DNA of 21,464 bases. Source: Holosporaceae bacterium. Lineage in GTDB: Bacteria > Pseudomonadota > Alphaproteobacteria > UBA3830. The first letter of the stretch is position 1. The number at the start of each line of letters is the position of its first letter. The notes under the pieces were generated by a model, which saw only the letters and a program-made list of their open reading frames with translations, was not told the DNA's origin and searched no databases. Of the stretch, positions 1 through 7,912 are shown one piece after another. The DNA is taken from positions 1 to 21,464 of the forward strand of contig JAISMI010000050.1 in the NCBI GenBank assembly GCA_031276835.1, in the 5' to 3' direction. A program made the translations under genes and the position numbers.

Positions 1-1
1 G

Positions 2-328
2 GAGGATCGCGTAAAAATCGTAGATAAAACGCTTTGGACGTTTTCCACAAACGCGTTCATACCCCATGGCGACAGGAGTTTGGGGTTTTGCGAAAAGCAG
101 CCGATATATTTTACAAGCCAGTTGGAAAATCCAAACGGCGCCAAGACGTTGCTCGTCGTCGATACGCTGGATTATCCGCGTCGTTCGGAATTTGAAAAAA
201 TATTTTTTGTTTTCGAAGACAAACGGCGGGCGGAAAATGCAAATCTCTTATTCGAAGACTTGAAAAAAGAAAAAGAAAATGTAAACTACTGGAAACAATC
301 TTCCAAAGGCTGGGAGAAATTAGCTTAG
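2..328 (+). CDS. holC: DNA polymerase III subunit chi, 3' part (5' end outside window)
   Basis: The reading frame is open from base 2 to a TAG at 326-328, so this is the C-terminal ~108 residues of a protein that starts upstream. Visible family signatures are LWTFS...FIPHGD near the start, then [28 protein letters not shown] and a C-terminal [14 protein letters not shown], the usual end of HolC. Chi is an accessory subunit of the replicative polymerase clamp-loader complex; in well-studied bacteria it binds the psi subunit and single-stranded-DNA-binding protein. The ndk start lies 8 bases after the stop, and holC next to ndk is a common alphaproteobacterial arrangement. An in-frame TTG at 80 is internal, not the start, because conserved residues lie upstream of it. 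Only the truncation by the window edge limits the call. Confidence 0.9.
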   Translation, partial: EDRVKIVDKTLWTFSTNAFIPHGDRSLGFCEKQPIYFTSQLENPNGAKTLLVVDTLDYPRRSEFEKIFFVFEDKRRAENANLLFEDLKKEKENVNYWKQSSKGWEKLA

Positions 329-336
329 AGGGAAAA

Positions 337-759
337 ATGCCCATTCAGAAAACGCTTTCAATCATAAAGCCGGACGCGGTCGTCAAGAATCTTACCGGAA
401 AAATTAACGCTAGACTGGAGGACGCCGGACTTCGGATTATAGCTCAAAAAAGATTACAACTCACAAGATCGCAGGCGGAAAAATTCTACGAGGTTCATAG
501 GGAAAAAGCTTTTTTCGACGACCTTTGCGAGCATATGAGTTCCGCTCCCGTTGTGGTTCAAGTTTTGTGCGGAGAAAATGCGGTTTCCAAAAATAGAGAA
601 ATTATGGGGGCGACCAATCCCGCAAACGCGGAAATTGGCACCATACGTCGCGACTTCGGCCAGAGCATTGAGCACAACGTCGTACACGGATCCGACAGTC
701 CGGAAAATGCCGATATAGAAATTAAATTCTTTTTTAGTCAGTTGGAAATTATCGAATAA
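337..759 (+). CDS. ndk: Nucleoside diphosphate kinase
   Basis: Cytosolic enzyme that moves the gamma phosphate of ATP to other nucleoside diphosphates through a phosphohistidine intermediate, balancing the NTP and dNTP pools. At 140 residues it has the standard bacterial length. Visible motifs are [10 protein letters not shown] at residues 6-15, the nucleotide-binding GATNPANA at 91-98, and NVVHGSDS at 114-121, where His117 is the catalytic residue. The start is preceded by AGAGGG a few bases upstream, a good Shine-Dalgarno match. It sits 8 bases after holC and 6 bases before the next gene, so it is probably part of the same rightward transcript. Nothing is missing or unusual. Confidence 0.98.
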   Translation: MPIQKTLSIIKPDAVVKNLTGKINARLEDAGLRIIAQKRLQLTRSQAEKFYEVHREKAFFDDLCEHMSSAPVVVQVLCGENAVSKNREIMGATNPANAEIGTIRRDFGQSIEHNVVHGSDSPENADIEIKFFFSQLEIIE

Positions 760-765
760 ATTTTA

Positions 766-1320
766 ATGAAACGTTTTTTGTTTTTGTTGGCTCTGATAAA
801 TTTTTGCGCTTTAGCGAGTACAAAATATTTTGAAATTGGAGATATTGAGGTAAAACAAAGAGGCGGTAATTCGCTGATTGCTAAACAAAATGCACTGCAT
901 CGGGCGGTCCGCTCCGCCTTTAAAAAAATTGTGGAAATTCAAACGGCTGGAAAATTTTCTTCGTTTGAAAGTATTTCCCATCAGCAGATCCAAAATTGCG
1001 TTTACGACTACTCTATAGATCAGGAAAAATTTTCGGATTCGGTTTATATTGGGAGAATTTCCTATCGATTTTATAAAAGTAAAATCGCGGCTCTCCTGAA
1101 GCCGTACGGAGCGAATATTGACGTCGGAGAAAGCGAAAATAAATCCGAAATGGCGAGATTTGCCGTTTATCTAAAAGATTTTATTCGCCATGCAAAATCG
1201 TTAAGGGATTTGAACGTTACCGTTGAAAAATTTTCCAATGATAGAGTTATCTTCGGCATTAAAAAAAAGCGCGTCGAAGATTTTCGCGAGTTGCGTATAA
1301 AATACGCTCAACTAACGTGA
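766..1320 (+). CDS. Small exported protein, probable DUF2066 family
   Basis: This is a 184-residue protein with a clear N-terminal signal peptide: MKRFLFLLALINFCALAS, with likely cleavage just after. The mature part begins with a short beta-rich stretch (EIGDIEVKQRG), then a helix rich in Ala/Arg/Lys (ALHRAVRSAFKKIVE), a YDYSIDQE segment, and RISYRFYKSKIAALLKPYG. This order resembles DUF2066 proteins of proteobacteria. In alphaproteobacteria these often sit beside the CDP-alcohol phosphatidyltransferase, AI-2E permease and hda genes, as here. It looks shorter than most family members, ending soon after a basic C-terminal segment (GIKKKRVEDFRE). Function is unknown, and periplasmic location is inferred from the signal peptide. 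It starts 6 bases after ndk with no obvious Shine-Dalgarno sequence, which suggests translational coupling. The family assignment is by eye and moderate; that it is a real gene is more secure. Confidence 0.7.
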   Translation: MKRFLFLLALINFCALASTKYFEIGDIEVKQRGGNSLIAKQNALHRAVRSAFKKIVEIQTAGKFSSFESISHQQIQNCVYDYSIDQEKFSDSVYIGRISYRFYKSKIAALLKPYGANIDVGESENKSEMARFAVYLKDFIRHAKSLRDLNVTVEKFSNDRVIFGIKKKRVEDFRELRIKYAQLT

Positions 1321-1326
1321 TCGCCG

Positions 1327-1872
1327 ATGCGATTTGTGCCCAACGCCCTATCAATTTTTAGAATTATATCGTCTTTTGTTCTAATTCCGATAATTTTAAA
1401 CAATAATTCTATGGCGGCGGCGATTATTTTTTCTCTCGCTTCCATTTCCGATTTTTTAGACGGATATTTTGCGAGAAAATTTCATGTGTCGTCGGAGTTG
1501 GGAGCTATGTTAGATCCGCTGGCCGACAAAACGTTAATGGCGGTTTCCTATGTGATTATGGCGCGTGTAAATTTTATTCCAACCTACGCGGCAATATTCG
1601 TCGTGGGAAGAGATTTTCTGATATTATCCGTTGTTTTAATATGTAAAATTTTGGATGTAGATTTAAAGATGCGGCCGACCATGTCGAGCAAAATCAACAC
1701 GACGATTCAGCTAATTTTCGTTATATTAGTTCTTGCTTGTAACTGTTTATCAATAAATGTACCATACATAATTAAGTTGGGCGCGGCGATCGTGTGCGTT
1801 TCCACGGTTTTTTCCGGAGTGGAATATGTTCAAAAATATTACTGGATCAAGGATGAACTTTTTAAGCGGTAA
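1327..1872 (+). CDS. CDP-alcohol phosphatidyltransferase (PgsA-like)
   Basis: Integral membrane enzyme of phospholipid synthesis that joins a CDP-diacylglycerol-derived phosphatidyl group to an alcohol, most often glycerol 3-phosphate. The full catalytic signature is present: D42-x2-D45-G46-x2-A49-R50-x8-G59-x3-D63-x3-D67, with all four metal-binding aspartates intact. At 181 residues and with several hydrophobic helices it has family size. The N-terminal VPNALSIFRIISS is typical of PgsA-type members. The gene starts 6 bases after its upstream neighbour and overlaps the permease gene downstream. In related alphaproteobacteria a separate pgsA is often found elsewhere, so the exact alcohol substrate is not certain and I leave the symbol blank. 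Class assignment is firm; substrate is inference. Confidence 0.92.
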   Translation: MRFVPNALSIFRIISSFVLIPIILNNNSMAAAIIFSLASISDFLDGYFARKFHVSSELGAMLDPLADKTLMAVSYVIMARVNFIPTYAAIFVVGRDFLILSVVLICKILDVDLKMRPTMSSKINTTIQLIFVILVLACNCLSINVPYIIKLGAAIVCVSTVFSGVEYVQKYYWIKDELFKR

Positions 1873-2902
1873 GTTTATTTTTTGGACCGTCGTAATTTTA
1901 TCTTCATTTTTATTTTTTTACGTGTTTTCCAACGTATATTTTCCATTTTTAGTGGGATTTACTTTGGCCTATCTTTGCGCTCCGTTTGTAAATTGGAGTT
2001 CGAGATATATAAATCGAACGCTGGTATGTTCGATTCTATCTATTTGTTCCGTATGTGTTTTTATTGTGGCCGGAATAGAGCTTCTCCCGCGTCTCAAGGA
2101 ATATTTGATTTTTATTGCGGATAATATTCCGGCTTACTACGATCGTTTTATTTCTTTTTTGGACGGCGCTTTTTCTTCTGTAAATTTTATCGAATACAAA
2201 TCGGAAATTACTTCTTTGAAACTTGAAATTCAAAAGTATCTCGATCAAAAAATTTATATTTTCGCCTCCATAATAGGGAAAATTGCGTCCAATCGAGAAA
2301 CTATCGCCGGATTTTTTTCGTTTTTCGTGATTATGCCGATTTCGTTTTTTTATTTTTTGCGGGATTGGAATTGCGTGGCGGATTATCTGTATGATTGCGT
2401 TCCCAATCGCCAAAAAAGCGCTTTGTTGGAGGCGTCCGGTATCGTGCGAAGGACTTTCGCAAATTTCTTTCGCGGACAATTTTACGTGGTGGCGATTTTG
2501 TCCATTTATTACGCGCTATTGCTGCTTATCGTCGGCATAGGGAACTGTTTTTATTGGGGAATTTTATCCGGATTTTTTTCGTTTATTCCTTGCATCGGGG
2601 CGTTGTTTTCCTGCGTACTTATGCTTTTCGTGAGCATTCCGACCCTTACGTTGACCAAGTTTTACGTTGTATTATTCATTTATCTTATGGGGCAATTTAT
2701 CGAAGGATACGTTCTTTCTCCGAAATTTGTCGGCAAGAGAACGGGACTCCATCCCCTCTGGATTCTGTTTTCATTTTTTGCCGGAATTCAATTGGGAGGC
2801 ATAGTCGGAGCTCTGATTGCCATTCCTCTGGCCGCCGTTGTTCGCAATCTGATAAAATTCGTCATGCAGCGATTCAAAGCAAGTCAAGCCTATAAACAGT
2901 AA
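1826..2902 (+). CDS. AI-2E family (PerM-like) membrane permease
   Basis: A polytopic inner-membrane protein of about 358 residues with the AI-2E/PerM family layout: two N-terminal hydrophobic segments, a soluble amphipathic region (about residues 75-165), then a cluster of C-terminal membrane helices. The C-terminal signature is clear: LSPKFVGKRTGLHPLWILF followed by GGIVGALIAIPLAAVV. Substrates are unproven for most members; export of autoinducer-2 or small ions has been proposed for some. Two starts are possible. ATG 1826 has GGAG six bases upstream and overlaps the previous gene by 47 bases. ATG 1853 (residue 10, MNFLSGKFIFW) overlaps by 20 bases, lies directly after AGG, and gives the more usual N-terminus. 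The pairing with hda and a CDP-alcohol phosphatidyltransferase is a recurring alphaproteobacterial set. Confidence 0.88.
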   Translation: MFKNITGSRMNFLSGKFIFWTVVILSSFLFFYVFSNVYFPFLVGFTLAYLCAPFVNWSSRYINRTLVCSILSICSVCVFIVAGIELLPRLKEYLIFIADNIPAYYDRFISFLDGAFSSVNFIEYKSEITSLKLEIQKYLDQKIYIFASIIGKIASNRETIAGFFSFFVIMPISFFYFLRDWNCVADYLYDCVPNRQKSALLEASGIVRRTFANFFRGQFYVVAILSIYYALLLLIVGIGNCFYWGILSGFFSFIPCIGALFSCVLMLFVSIPTLTLTKFYVVLFIYLMGQFIEGYVLSPKFVGKRTGLHPLWILFSFFAGIQLGGIVGALIAIPLAAVVRNLIKFVMQRFKASQAYKQ

Positions 2903-2907
2903 CGTCA

Positions 2908-3579
2908 ATGCAGCAGGAAGTTTTTAGTTTTCATCAAATGGAAAGGCTTGACTGGAATGGCTTCATTGAAGGAGAGGAAAACCGCGACGCAATTCTATGT
3001 CTAATCAAATGGCCCGATTGGAACAGTAACGGCGTAATTATTCATGGAGAATCCGGAACCGGAAAAACTCATCTCGCAGCGCTATGGGCTCAAACTGCCA
3101 ATGCGGTTTACGTGCTCAAAGAAAGCTTAAATCATGATCCCAGAGATTTATTTGAGGCCGAATGTAATTTTGTCATTGACAATTTCGACGATTTTTTGAG
3201 CCCCGAGCGTTACGATTGGATGTTTCATTTTTTGAATATCATAAAGGAAAAAAACAAATTTTTCCTTATGTTGGGAAGATTGCATCCGTCGCTGTTCGCC
3301 GTTGAATTAAAAGATTTGAGATCGCGACTGCTTACGTTGCCGACGATAAACATTTGCGCCCCAAAGGATGAACTGTTGCTAAAAATATCGCAAAAAATAG
3401 CCAAAGACTTGGAAATAACCATATCAAACGACGTTTTGGTTTACATATTGAACGTCGTCGACCGAAAAGTAAGCTCTATAGCCAATATCCTTAGAGTATT
3501 GGATAAGTTATCGCTTCAGCAGAAAAAATCTCTATCAATGTCGTTCGTAAAAGATCATTTGAGAATTTTAGACGCCTAA
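2908..3579 (+). CDS. hda: DnaA-like AAA+ regulator of replication initiation (Hda/HdaA family)
   Basis: A 223-residue protein related to the AAA+ core of DnaA but lacking the DNA-binding C-terminal domain. Visible elements are Walker A GESGTGKTH (residues 47-55), Walker B FVIDNFDDF (88-96), and DLRSRLLT (137-143) with Arg138/Arg140 in the box VII/arginine-finger region. Upstream, the N-terminal part shows GFIEGEENRDAI and WPDW, as usual for this family. In characterised species Hda/HdaA works with the sliding clamp to stimulate ATP hydrolysis by DnaA, preventing re-initiation. A QEVFSF sequence at residues 3-8 sits where the clamp-binding motif normally lies. It is the last gene of the run, 5 bases after the permease. 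Its 3' end overlaps the 3' end of lptD by 12 bases. Confidence 0.87.
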   Translation: MQQEVFSFHQMERLDWNGFIEGEENRDAILCLIKWPDWNSNGVIIHGESGTGKTHLAALWAQTANAVYVLKESLNHDPRDLFEAECNFVIDNFDDFLSPERYDWMFHFLNIIKEKNKFFLMLGRLHPSLFAVELKDLRSRLLTLPTINICAPKDELLLKISQKIAKDLEITISNDVLVYILNVVDRKVSSIANILRVLDKLSLQQKKSLSMSFVKDHLRILDA

Positions 3580-5715
3580 ATTTTTCAAATAAACCACAAA
3601 ACGAAAAGCGGTTTCAGGTTTTAGATCTCCGCCCCTATAATTTCTTCTTTCAACGACGAATTCGACGGTTGCGCATTCGTTTTTGTATTCTATTCCGGCG
3701 TTATATCTCGCCAACTTATAACCGTTACCGCTGGATTTTTTCATCAGAGTTTCATGATCGTTTCCAATGACTATTCCGCATTTTAATTTAGCGTTCCGAT
3801 TGGCCTGCCAGCCGCCGTCCAGCATTACGCCTTTGTATTTTTGCGTTTTTTGCTCTTCAGAATCGGCCAAAATCGAAAATGGATCATAAAAACATTGCTT
3901 CCCTTTGAAAAGCATAAGGTCAAAACAGACTTTTTTTTCGGAGAAATTGAGTCCGATTTCATTCCTTGTCCAGCGTTTTGATTGGGGGGAGTAGCTGGTG
4001 TTGGCGATAAAAGTCAATTCGTCCGATAGAAAAATCTCGGTCGACGCCACAATGTTGGAATTTTTGCGCTTTAAACCAGTTGCCTCCAATCGGGGAGGGA
4101 TTGAAGTTAACTCGCTGGATCTGCCGATGGTAAAACGGTATAAATTTTCTCCATTTCTATATCCGGAAAGCTGGAATCCGTAGTAGATTCTACTTCCGGA
4201 ATCGATGTTATAGGAGGAAATAGATTTGTTTCCGTCTAAAAAGTTCAGGTCCGTAATTTCGCAAAATTGATCTTCAAAGGCGTCGGTATTTTTTTTGTTT
4301 CCGGCGACGATTGCGCCGACTATGGGAGTAAAAATAGTATTCATAAGATCCGACGACAAAACGAGAGGCCATTTCCAGGCGCAATTTAATTGAGGAGTAA
4401 ATCCAAACGACGAATCGTATAAGGAACGTTCCTTTTCGGATATTTTTAATCCCCTAAATGATAATGTTCCTTTTAAATCAATAAGTTGTCCCCCCAAAAG
4501 TAATATTTCCCTACTCCAGGAGGCATTGGACATGAATTTTTGAGCGGATCGATGATTATTAAAATCTAGGTTTTGAAAACAGGAATCCAGATTAAATGTT
4601 CCCGTAAATAGGTTTATGGAGTAATTGTATTCGATTATTGGAAGCACTCGGGGAGTGCGCTCGAAATTTTCGCCCTGAAATATAATGGTTTTTATGGAAG
4701 TATAGTTTCGTTCGTCGAATCCTTCCAATTTAATATTACTTTTCAGAATTCTATCGGTTTGCTCCAAAAATGGGAATTTTTTTAGGTAATATCTATCCGA
4801 GGAAAGATTTATATCAAAACCGCATCTCCAGACGTCGTTTATTTCATATTTCATTTTCGAAAATATATGTCCGCGATATCCGGAATTTTGCATTTTTTCT
4901 ATGGCTTTTTTTTCATAGTCGTCGTTTCCAATCTGATTTTTTATAGATCTTACGCCGGTAATGCTGGCGTCCATATTGAACTCGCCGTTGGGAAATCTGA
5001 ATCCGTAGTAGGCCCATCCGACGTTGCCAATTCCCGAAGTGATAATGGGTTTCAATATAAGCTCCTGAGAATTGGAAATTGCCAACAAATATTGGGGTAA
5101 AACGCTCAGTCCGCTTTTGCTGGAGGTCGAAAATTTTGGCACCAACAATCCGCTTTTTCTTTTTATTTTGGGACTTACATGCGACAAATACGGCGTGTAT
5201 AAAATTGGATTTCCGAAAATTTCGAGTTTGGCGTCTTCGTATTCCGTATATTGCTCCGGATCAAAAATTACTCTAAGCGCTTTTACCTGCCAGGTTAGTT
5301 CTCCAAAATCTGTACATTGATAACAGGGAGTATACGCGGCGTTTTTCAATTCGTATTTTCCATTTTTCAGAAAACATTCTTTTGCCGCCAGTCTTGATTG
5401 ATTCCCCGTAATTATTTTTATGTTCTTTCCCTCTCCGGAGGAAAAATTTCTGTATGCCGACAGCGAATCAAGAAAGTAAACGTTTTGCTTTTCGTCCTTT
5501 ATGATTACGTTTCCTCTGACGCGGATTAATTCATTTTTTCTATCGTATACGATTTCATCGGCGGAAATAATTCGGTTATAGTAAATGACGACGACGTTGC
5601 CGTTGCAGCGGACTTCGTTTTTTGTGTAGAGGGTGCGATCGGAATTTATAAAGGCGATATTTTCACAAAAGACGTTTCCAAATAAAACAATTATGACAAA
5701 CAATATCTTTTTCAT
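3568..5715 (-). CDS. lptD: LPS assembly outer-membrane protein LptD
   Basis: Outer-membrane beta-barrel that, with LptE, inserts lipopolysaccharide into the outer leaflet. The 715-residue protein starts with a signal peptide (MKKILFVIIVLFGNVFC). An OstA/LptA-like periplasmic domain follows at about residues 22-115, then the conserved YTPCYQC (128-134), GNPILYTPYLSH and KRKSGLLVPK, then a long beta-strand-rich barrel region. The start is ATG 5715: GGAGAG lies five bases upstream, and the codon overlaps the lptG stop as ATGA, so translation is probably coupled. The open frame extends 12 codons further upstream into lptG, but those residues lack signal-peptide character. Many cysteines are present; disulfide pairing cannot be assigned from sequence. 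It is the last gene of lptF-lptG-lptD, and its stop lies inside the end of hda. Confidence 0.95.
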   Translation of the reverse strand: MKKILFVIIVLFGNVFCENIAFINSDRTLYTKNEVRCNGNVVVIYYNRIISADEIVYDRKNELIRVRGNVIIKDEKQNVYFLDSLSAYRNFSSGEGKNIKIITGNQSRLAAKECFLKNGKYELKNAAYTPCYQCTDFGELTWQVKALRVIFDPEQYTEYEDAKLEIFGNPILYTPYLSHVSPKIKRKSGLLVPKFSTSSKSGLSVLPQYLLAISNSQELILKPIITSGIGNVGWAYYGFRFPNGEFNMDASITGVRSIKNQIGNDDYEKKAIEKMQNSGYRGHIFSKMKYEINDVWRCGFDINLSSDRYYLKKFPFLEQTDRILKSNIKLEGFDERNYTSIKTIIFQGENFERTPRVLPIIEYNYSINLFTGTFNLDSCFQNLDFNNHRSAQKFMSNASWSREILLLGGQLIDLKGTLSFRGLKISEKERSLYDSSFGFTPQLNCAWKWPLVLSSDLMNTIFTPIVGAIVAGNKKNTDAFEDQFCEITDLNFLDGNKSISSYNIDSGSRIYYGFQLSGYRNGENLYRFTIGRSSELTSIPPRLEATGLKRKNSNIVASTEIFLSDELTFIANTSYSPQSKRWTRNEIGLNFSEKKVCFDLMLFKGKQCFYDPFSILADSEEQKTQKYKGVMLDGGWQANRNAKLKCGIVIGNDHETLMKKSSGNGYKLARYNAGIEYKNECATVEFVVERRNYRGGDLKPETAFRFVVYLKNLGV

Positions 5716-6752
5716 ACTTCTCTCCAGATCAATATGGCGATGGAGATGCATGCTAGTATCAGCATAATTGCCCAGCAGGCCAATTGCACCGGAATCGCTC
5801 CTCCATGGGCGAGAGATTCCAGCATATTGTTGGAAAATCTTAAAAATATGGCCGTAGATATGACCTTAATCGCAATATGAGTCTTTGTTTTATAACGATT
5901 AATTGGAAAGCAAATAATAGCGGCAATCAAAGCAAATAAAATAAAACTAAAACAATTTGCCAGTAGCTTATGCAGTTCCAATTCATAGAGTCTTAGGGTT
6001 ACCTGATTTTTTTTCTGAATTTTATAAATTTTGTAGAGGTAGTAGACGTCGTGATTTCGGGGCGATTTAGAAATTAATTTTATCAAATTTAAGGAAACGC
6101 CGCTGAAAAATTTCATTGCGTCGACATGCGTTATTTTGTCGTCGTTCACGGTTGTGACATTTTCCAGATTCCAAACGGATTTTTCAATCGACGCGCGTCG
6201 GGCAAATATTCTCGCGCCTTGTTTCGTATCAAAAATATAAAGACCCTCGATTTTATTGCCGTAAATGGTTTTTATGAAGATCATTTGGTTGTTTGGAGGA
6301 AAATCGATCCAGACGTCGCGATTGGTTTCGGAGACGGTTCCGGAAGATATGCTTTTATTGTATAACGTTTCCAAAAATAGTCCGGTCGGATGCATAACGA
6401 ATAGCCATATTAGGGCGATAAATGTGGCGAAACTCAAAAATGGATATAAAATTTGTTGGGGAGATCTGCCGGTCGATTTCAATATCGTTATCTGGTGGGA
6501 TCGGCATAGATTCCAAAGACTAAAGGTCGCCGTGATAAAATATGTGTAGTGGAAAATCTCGCAAAAAGTCGACGGCGTTCGAAGTAGAGATAATTTAATT
6601 GAGAAAACTGTTTCGTCCAAATTTGATATGGGATATTTTCTTGTAACTTCTGCGAAATCAAACAGTAAAATGAGAAAAAATACGGAAACGGAAACGAAAA
6701 TTATCGCCTTCAGTTGCATTTTGAAAATATATTTGAAAAGAGTTTGAGTCAT
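5712..6752 (-). CDS. lptG: LPS export ABC transporter permease LptG
   Basis: Inner-membrane permease of the LptB2FG transporter that extracts lipopolysaccharide from the inner membrane. The 346 residues follow the YjgP/YjgQ plan. There is an N-terminal membrane helix (about 15-35), then two further N-terminal helices, with a coupling segment ITILKSTGRSPQQILYPFL between them. A soluble periplasmic beta-jellyroll-type region lies at about 135-255, and three C-terminal helices follow (FILFALIAAIICFPI, AISTAIFLRF region, CWAIMLILACISIAIL). It lies 9 bases after lptF and overlaps lptD by 4 bases, so the three genes form a tight operon. No strong Shine-Dalgarno is visible before ATG 6752, consistent with coupling to lptF. 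F versus G is assigned by gene order and by the SLAHGGAIPVQLACW segment typical of LptG. Confidence 0.9.
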   Translation of the reverse strand: MTQTLFKYIFKMQLKAIIFVSVSVFFLILLFDFAEVTRKYPISNLDETVFSIKLSLLRTPSTFCEIFHYTYFITATFSLWNLCRSHQITILKSTGRSPQQILYPFLSFATFIALIWLFVMHPTGLFLETLYNKSISSGTVSETNRDVWIDFPPNNQMIFIKTIYGNKIEGLYIFDTKQGARIFARRASIEKSVWNLENVTTVNDDKITHVDAMKFFSGVSLNLIKLISKSPRNHDVYYLYKIYKIQKKNQVTLRLYELELHKLLANCFSFILFALIAAIICFPINRYKTKTHIAIKVISTAIFLRFSNNMLESLAHGGAIPVQLACWAIMLILACISIAILIWREV

Positions 6753-6761
6753 TTTTATAGT

Positions 6762-7805
6762 TTACATTTTTTTCGCGATTGCGACGAGCGCGACAATGGA
6801 AAAAATTATCAGCGCATAATTTAACGCGTTGAATTGAGGAGTTTTTGCGGCGGCGTTGGCGATCCAAAAATAACTTCCCTGGAACAGGACGACAATTGCG
6901 ATCAACAGCGTCATTCTAAAAGACGAATGCTTGCGAGTATACGGCGCGAGCATGATCAGAAGGAAAGAAATAATAGGAAATATTCCGGCCAACAGAGGAG
7001 ATGTAATTTTCTGATGAAAAAGAGCCTTTTGTATTTTTGATAGGGATTCGTCTTCGCATTTTTGCAGTAATTCGTTCAGATATTTTTCATTGGGTTGGGC
7101 GGATTTTTTTTGTACTTTTAGAATTTTTTTCAAATCGCAATGGTAGGATTGAAAATGCATAACGGAATTCTGGCGAGTCAAGAAATCAACTTCTATACGT
7201 TCTCCGTTGGTTAGTATAAGAATATTATCTTTAATGGTTCCGCTCTTGGCGAAGTAGCTGTAGACTTTTTCCGAATTTCTAGCGTCGACGATGAATAAAT
7301 TTCCAAAGAAAAAATCTCCAATATATTTTTGGGCGTATACGGAAAATCCATTGTTGGAAAAGATGGCACCTGTTTTTTCCGGAGGATCGATGCTGTTTTT
7401 TATATTGAATTCGATGGAGCGAAATTCTCTCCAGGCGTTGGGAGAGACATAGGCGTTACTGACGTACAGGTATCCGACCACTATTGTAATCATCTGCAAA
7501 AGAGGGGTTAGCATTACCCGCGGAGAGAATCCGGCCGCCTGCAGAGCGATCAGCTGATTAGATTCGTTAAACCTATGATATACGAACGCCGCAGATATCG
7601 CCAAGGCTATGGGCACAATTACGGCAATTATATCTACAGACAGGTAGGATGTGAATTTCAAAAACTTTGAGAACCCGATACTATTATTCAAAACCCATAA
7701 ATATCTCGAAGATTGTACTATCCAGGCGCAAAAAGCCAGGGAAATAGTCGAATATATGGTGGTTCTAAGTATTCTGAAAAATATTATACTTGACAAACTT
7801 CGCAA
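6762..7805 (-). CDS. lptF: LPS export ABC transporter permease LptF
   Basis: Partner of LptG in the inner-membrane LPS extraction complex. It has 347 residues of the YjgP/YjgQ family: N-terminal helices around residues 15-30 and 55-78, the cytoplasmic coupling segment LIALQAAGFSPRVMLTPL, a third helix, a periplasmic domain (about 125-255), and three C-terminal helices starting near SPLLAGIFPIISFLLIM. The start is a TTG at 7805. An in-frame TAA lies immediately upstream, so no longer start is possible, and an unusually complete Shine-Dalgarno (AGGAGGTGAT) precedes it at ideal spacing. It is first in the operon lptF-lptG-lptD and diverges from surA across a short shared promoter region. No LptB ATPase or LptA/LptC gene is present in the window. 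Confidence 0.92.
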   Translation of the reverse strand: MRSLSSIIFFRILRTTIYSTISLAFCAWIVQSSRYLWVLNNSIGFSKFLKFTSYLSVDIIAVIVPIALAISAAFVYHRFNESNQLIALQAAGFSPRVMLTPLLQMITIVVGYLYVSNAYVSPNAWREFRSIEFNIKNSIDPPEKTGAIFSNNGFSVYAQKYIGDFFFGNLFIVDARNSEKVYSYFAKSGTIKDNILILTNGERIEVDFLTRQNSVMHFQSYHCDLKKILKVQKKSAQPNEKYLNELLQKCEDESLSKIQKALFHQKITSPLLAGIFPIISFLLIMLAPYTRKHSSFRMTLLIAIVVLFQGSYFWIANAAAKTPQFNALNYALIIFSIVALVAIAKKM

Positions 7806-7817
7806 TTATCACCTCCT
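7806..7817 (-). promoter_or_regulatory. Near-perfect Shine-Dalgarno of lptF
   Basis: On the minus strand the bases just before the lptF TTG read AGGAGGTGAT followed by AA, complementary over about ten bases to the usual 16S rRNA 3' tail. Most genes in this window have weak or no such sequence, so this one stands out. It fixes the TTG as the start and probably compensates for the weak start codon. Confidence 0.75.
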
Positions 7818-7841
7818 CTTGTCGAAAGTATACTAATCTCT
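7806..7841. promoter_or_regulatory. Probable bidirectional promoter for lptF and surA
   Basis: The self-complementary octamer AGTATACT at 7827-7834 gives a TATACT -10 hexamer on both strands. For the rightward surA transcript, TTATCA (7806-7811) lies exactly 17 bases upstream of TATACT (7829-7834) and resembles a -35. For the leftward lptF transcript the -10 reads TATACT at 7832-7827, with only a weak -35 candidate (TAGAAA-like) 17 bases away. Predicted starts would be near 7841 (surA) and 7820 (lptF, with a very short leader). This is inferred by consensus matching only. Confidence 0.45.
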
Positions 7842-7912
7842 ATGTTTGATTTCTATTGTTTTTCATAGTATTTTGGATATTATTGAATGCTCTGTTGAAG
7901 TTGGAGATCATT

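Noticed and set aside
2036..2479. 147-codon minus-strand open frame inside the AI-2E permease gene
   Set aside because: Fully antisense to a gene with clear family signatures; composition rich in Arg/Lys/Asn is typical of shadow frames.
2395..2895. 166-codon plus-strand open frame inside the permease gene
   Set aside because: Alternative frame of a conserved membrane protein; the His/Arg-rich translation looks like a frame shadow.
5716..5751. Upstream ATG extension of lptD starting at 5751
   Set aside because: It would put 12 charged residues before the signal peptide; ATG 5715 has a good Shine-Dalgarno and the typical ATGA overlap with lptG.
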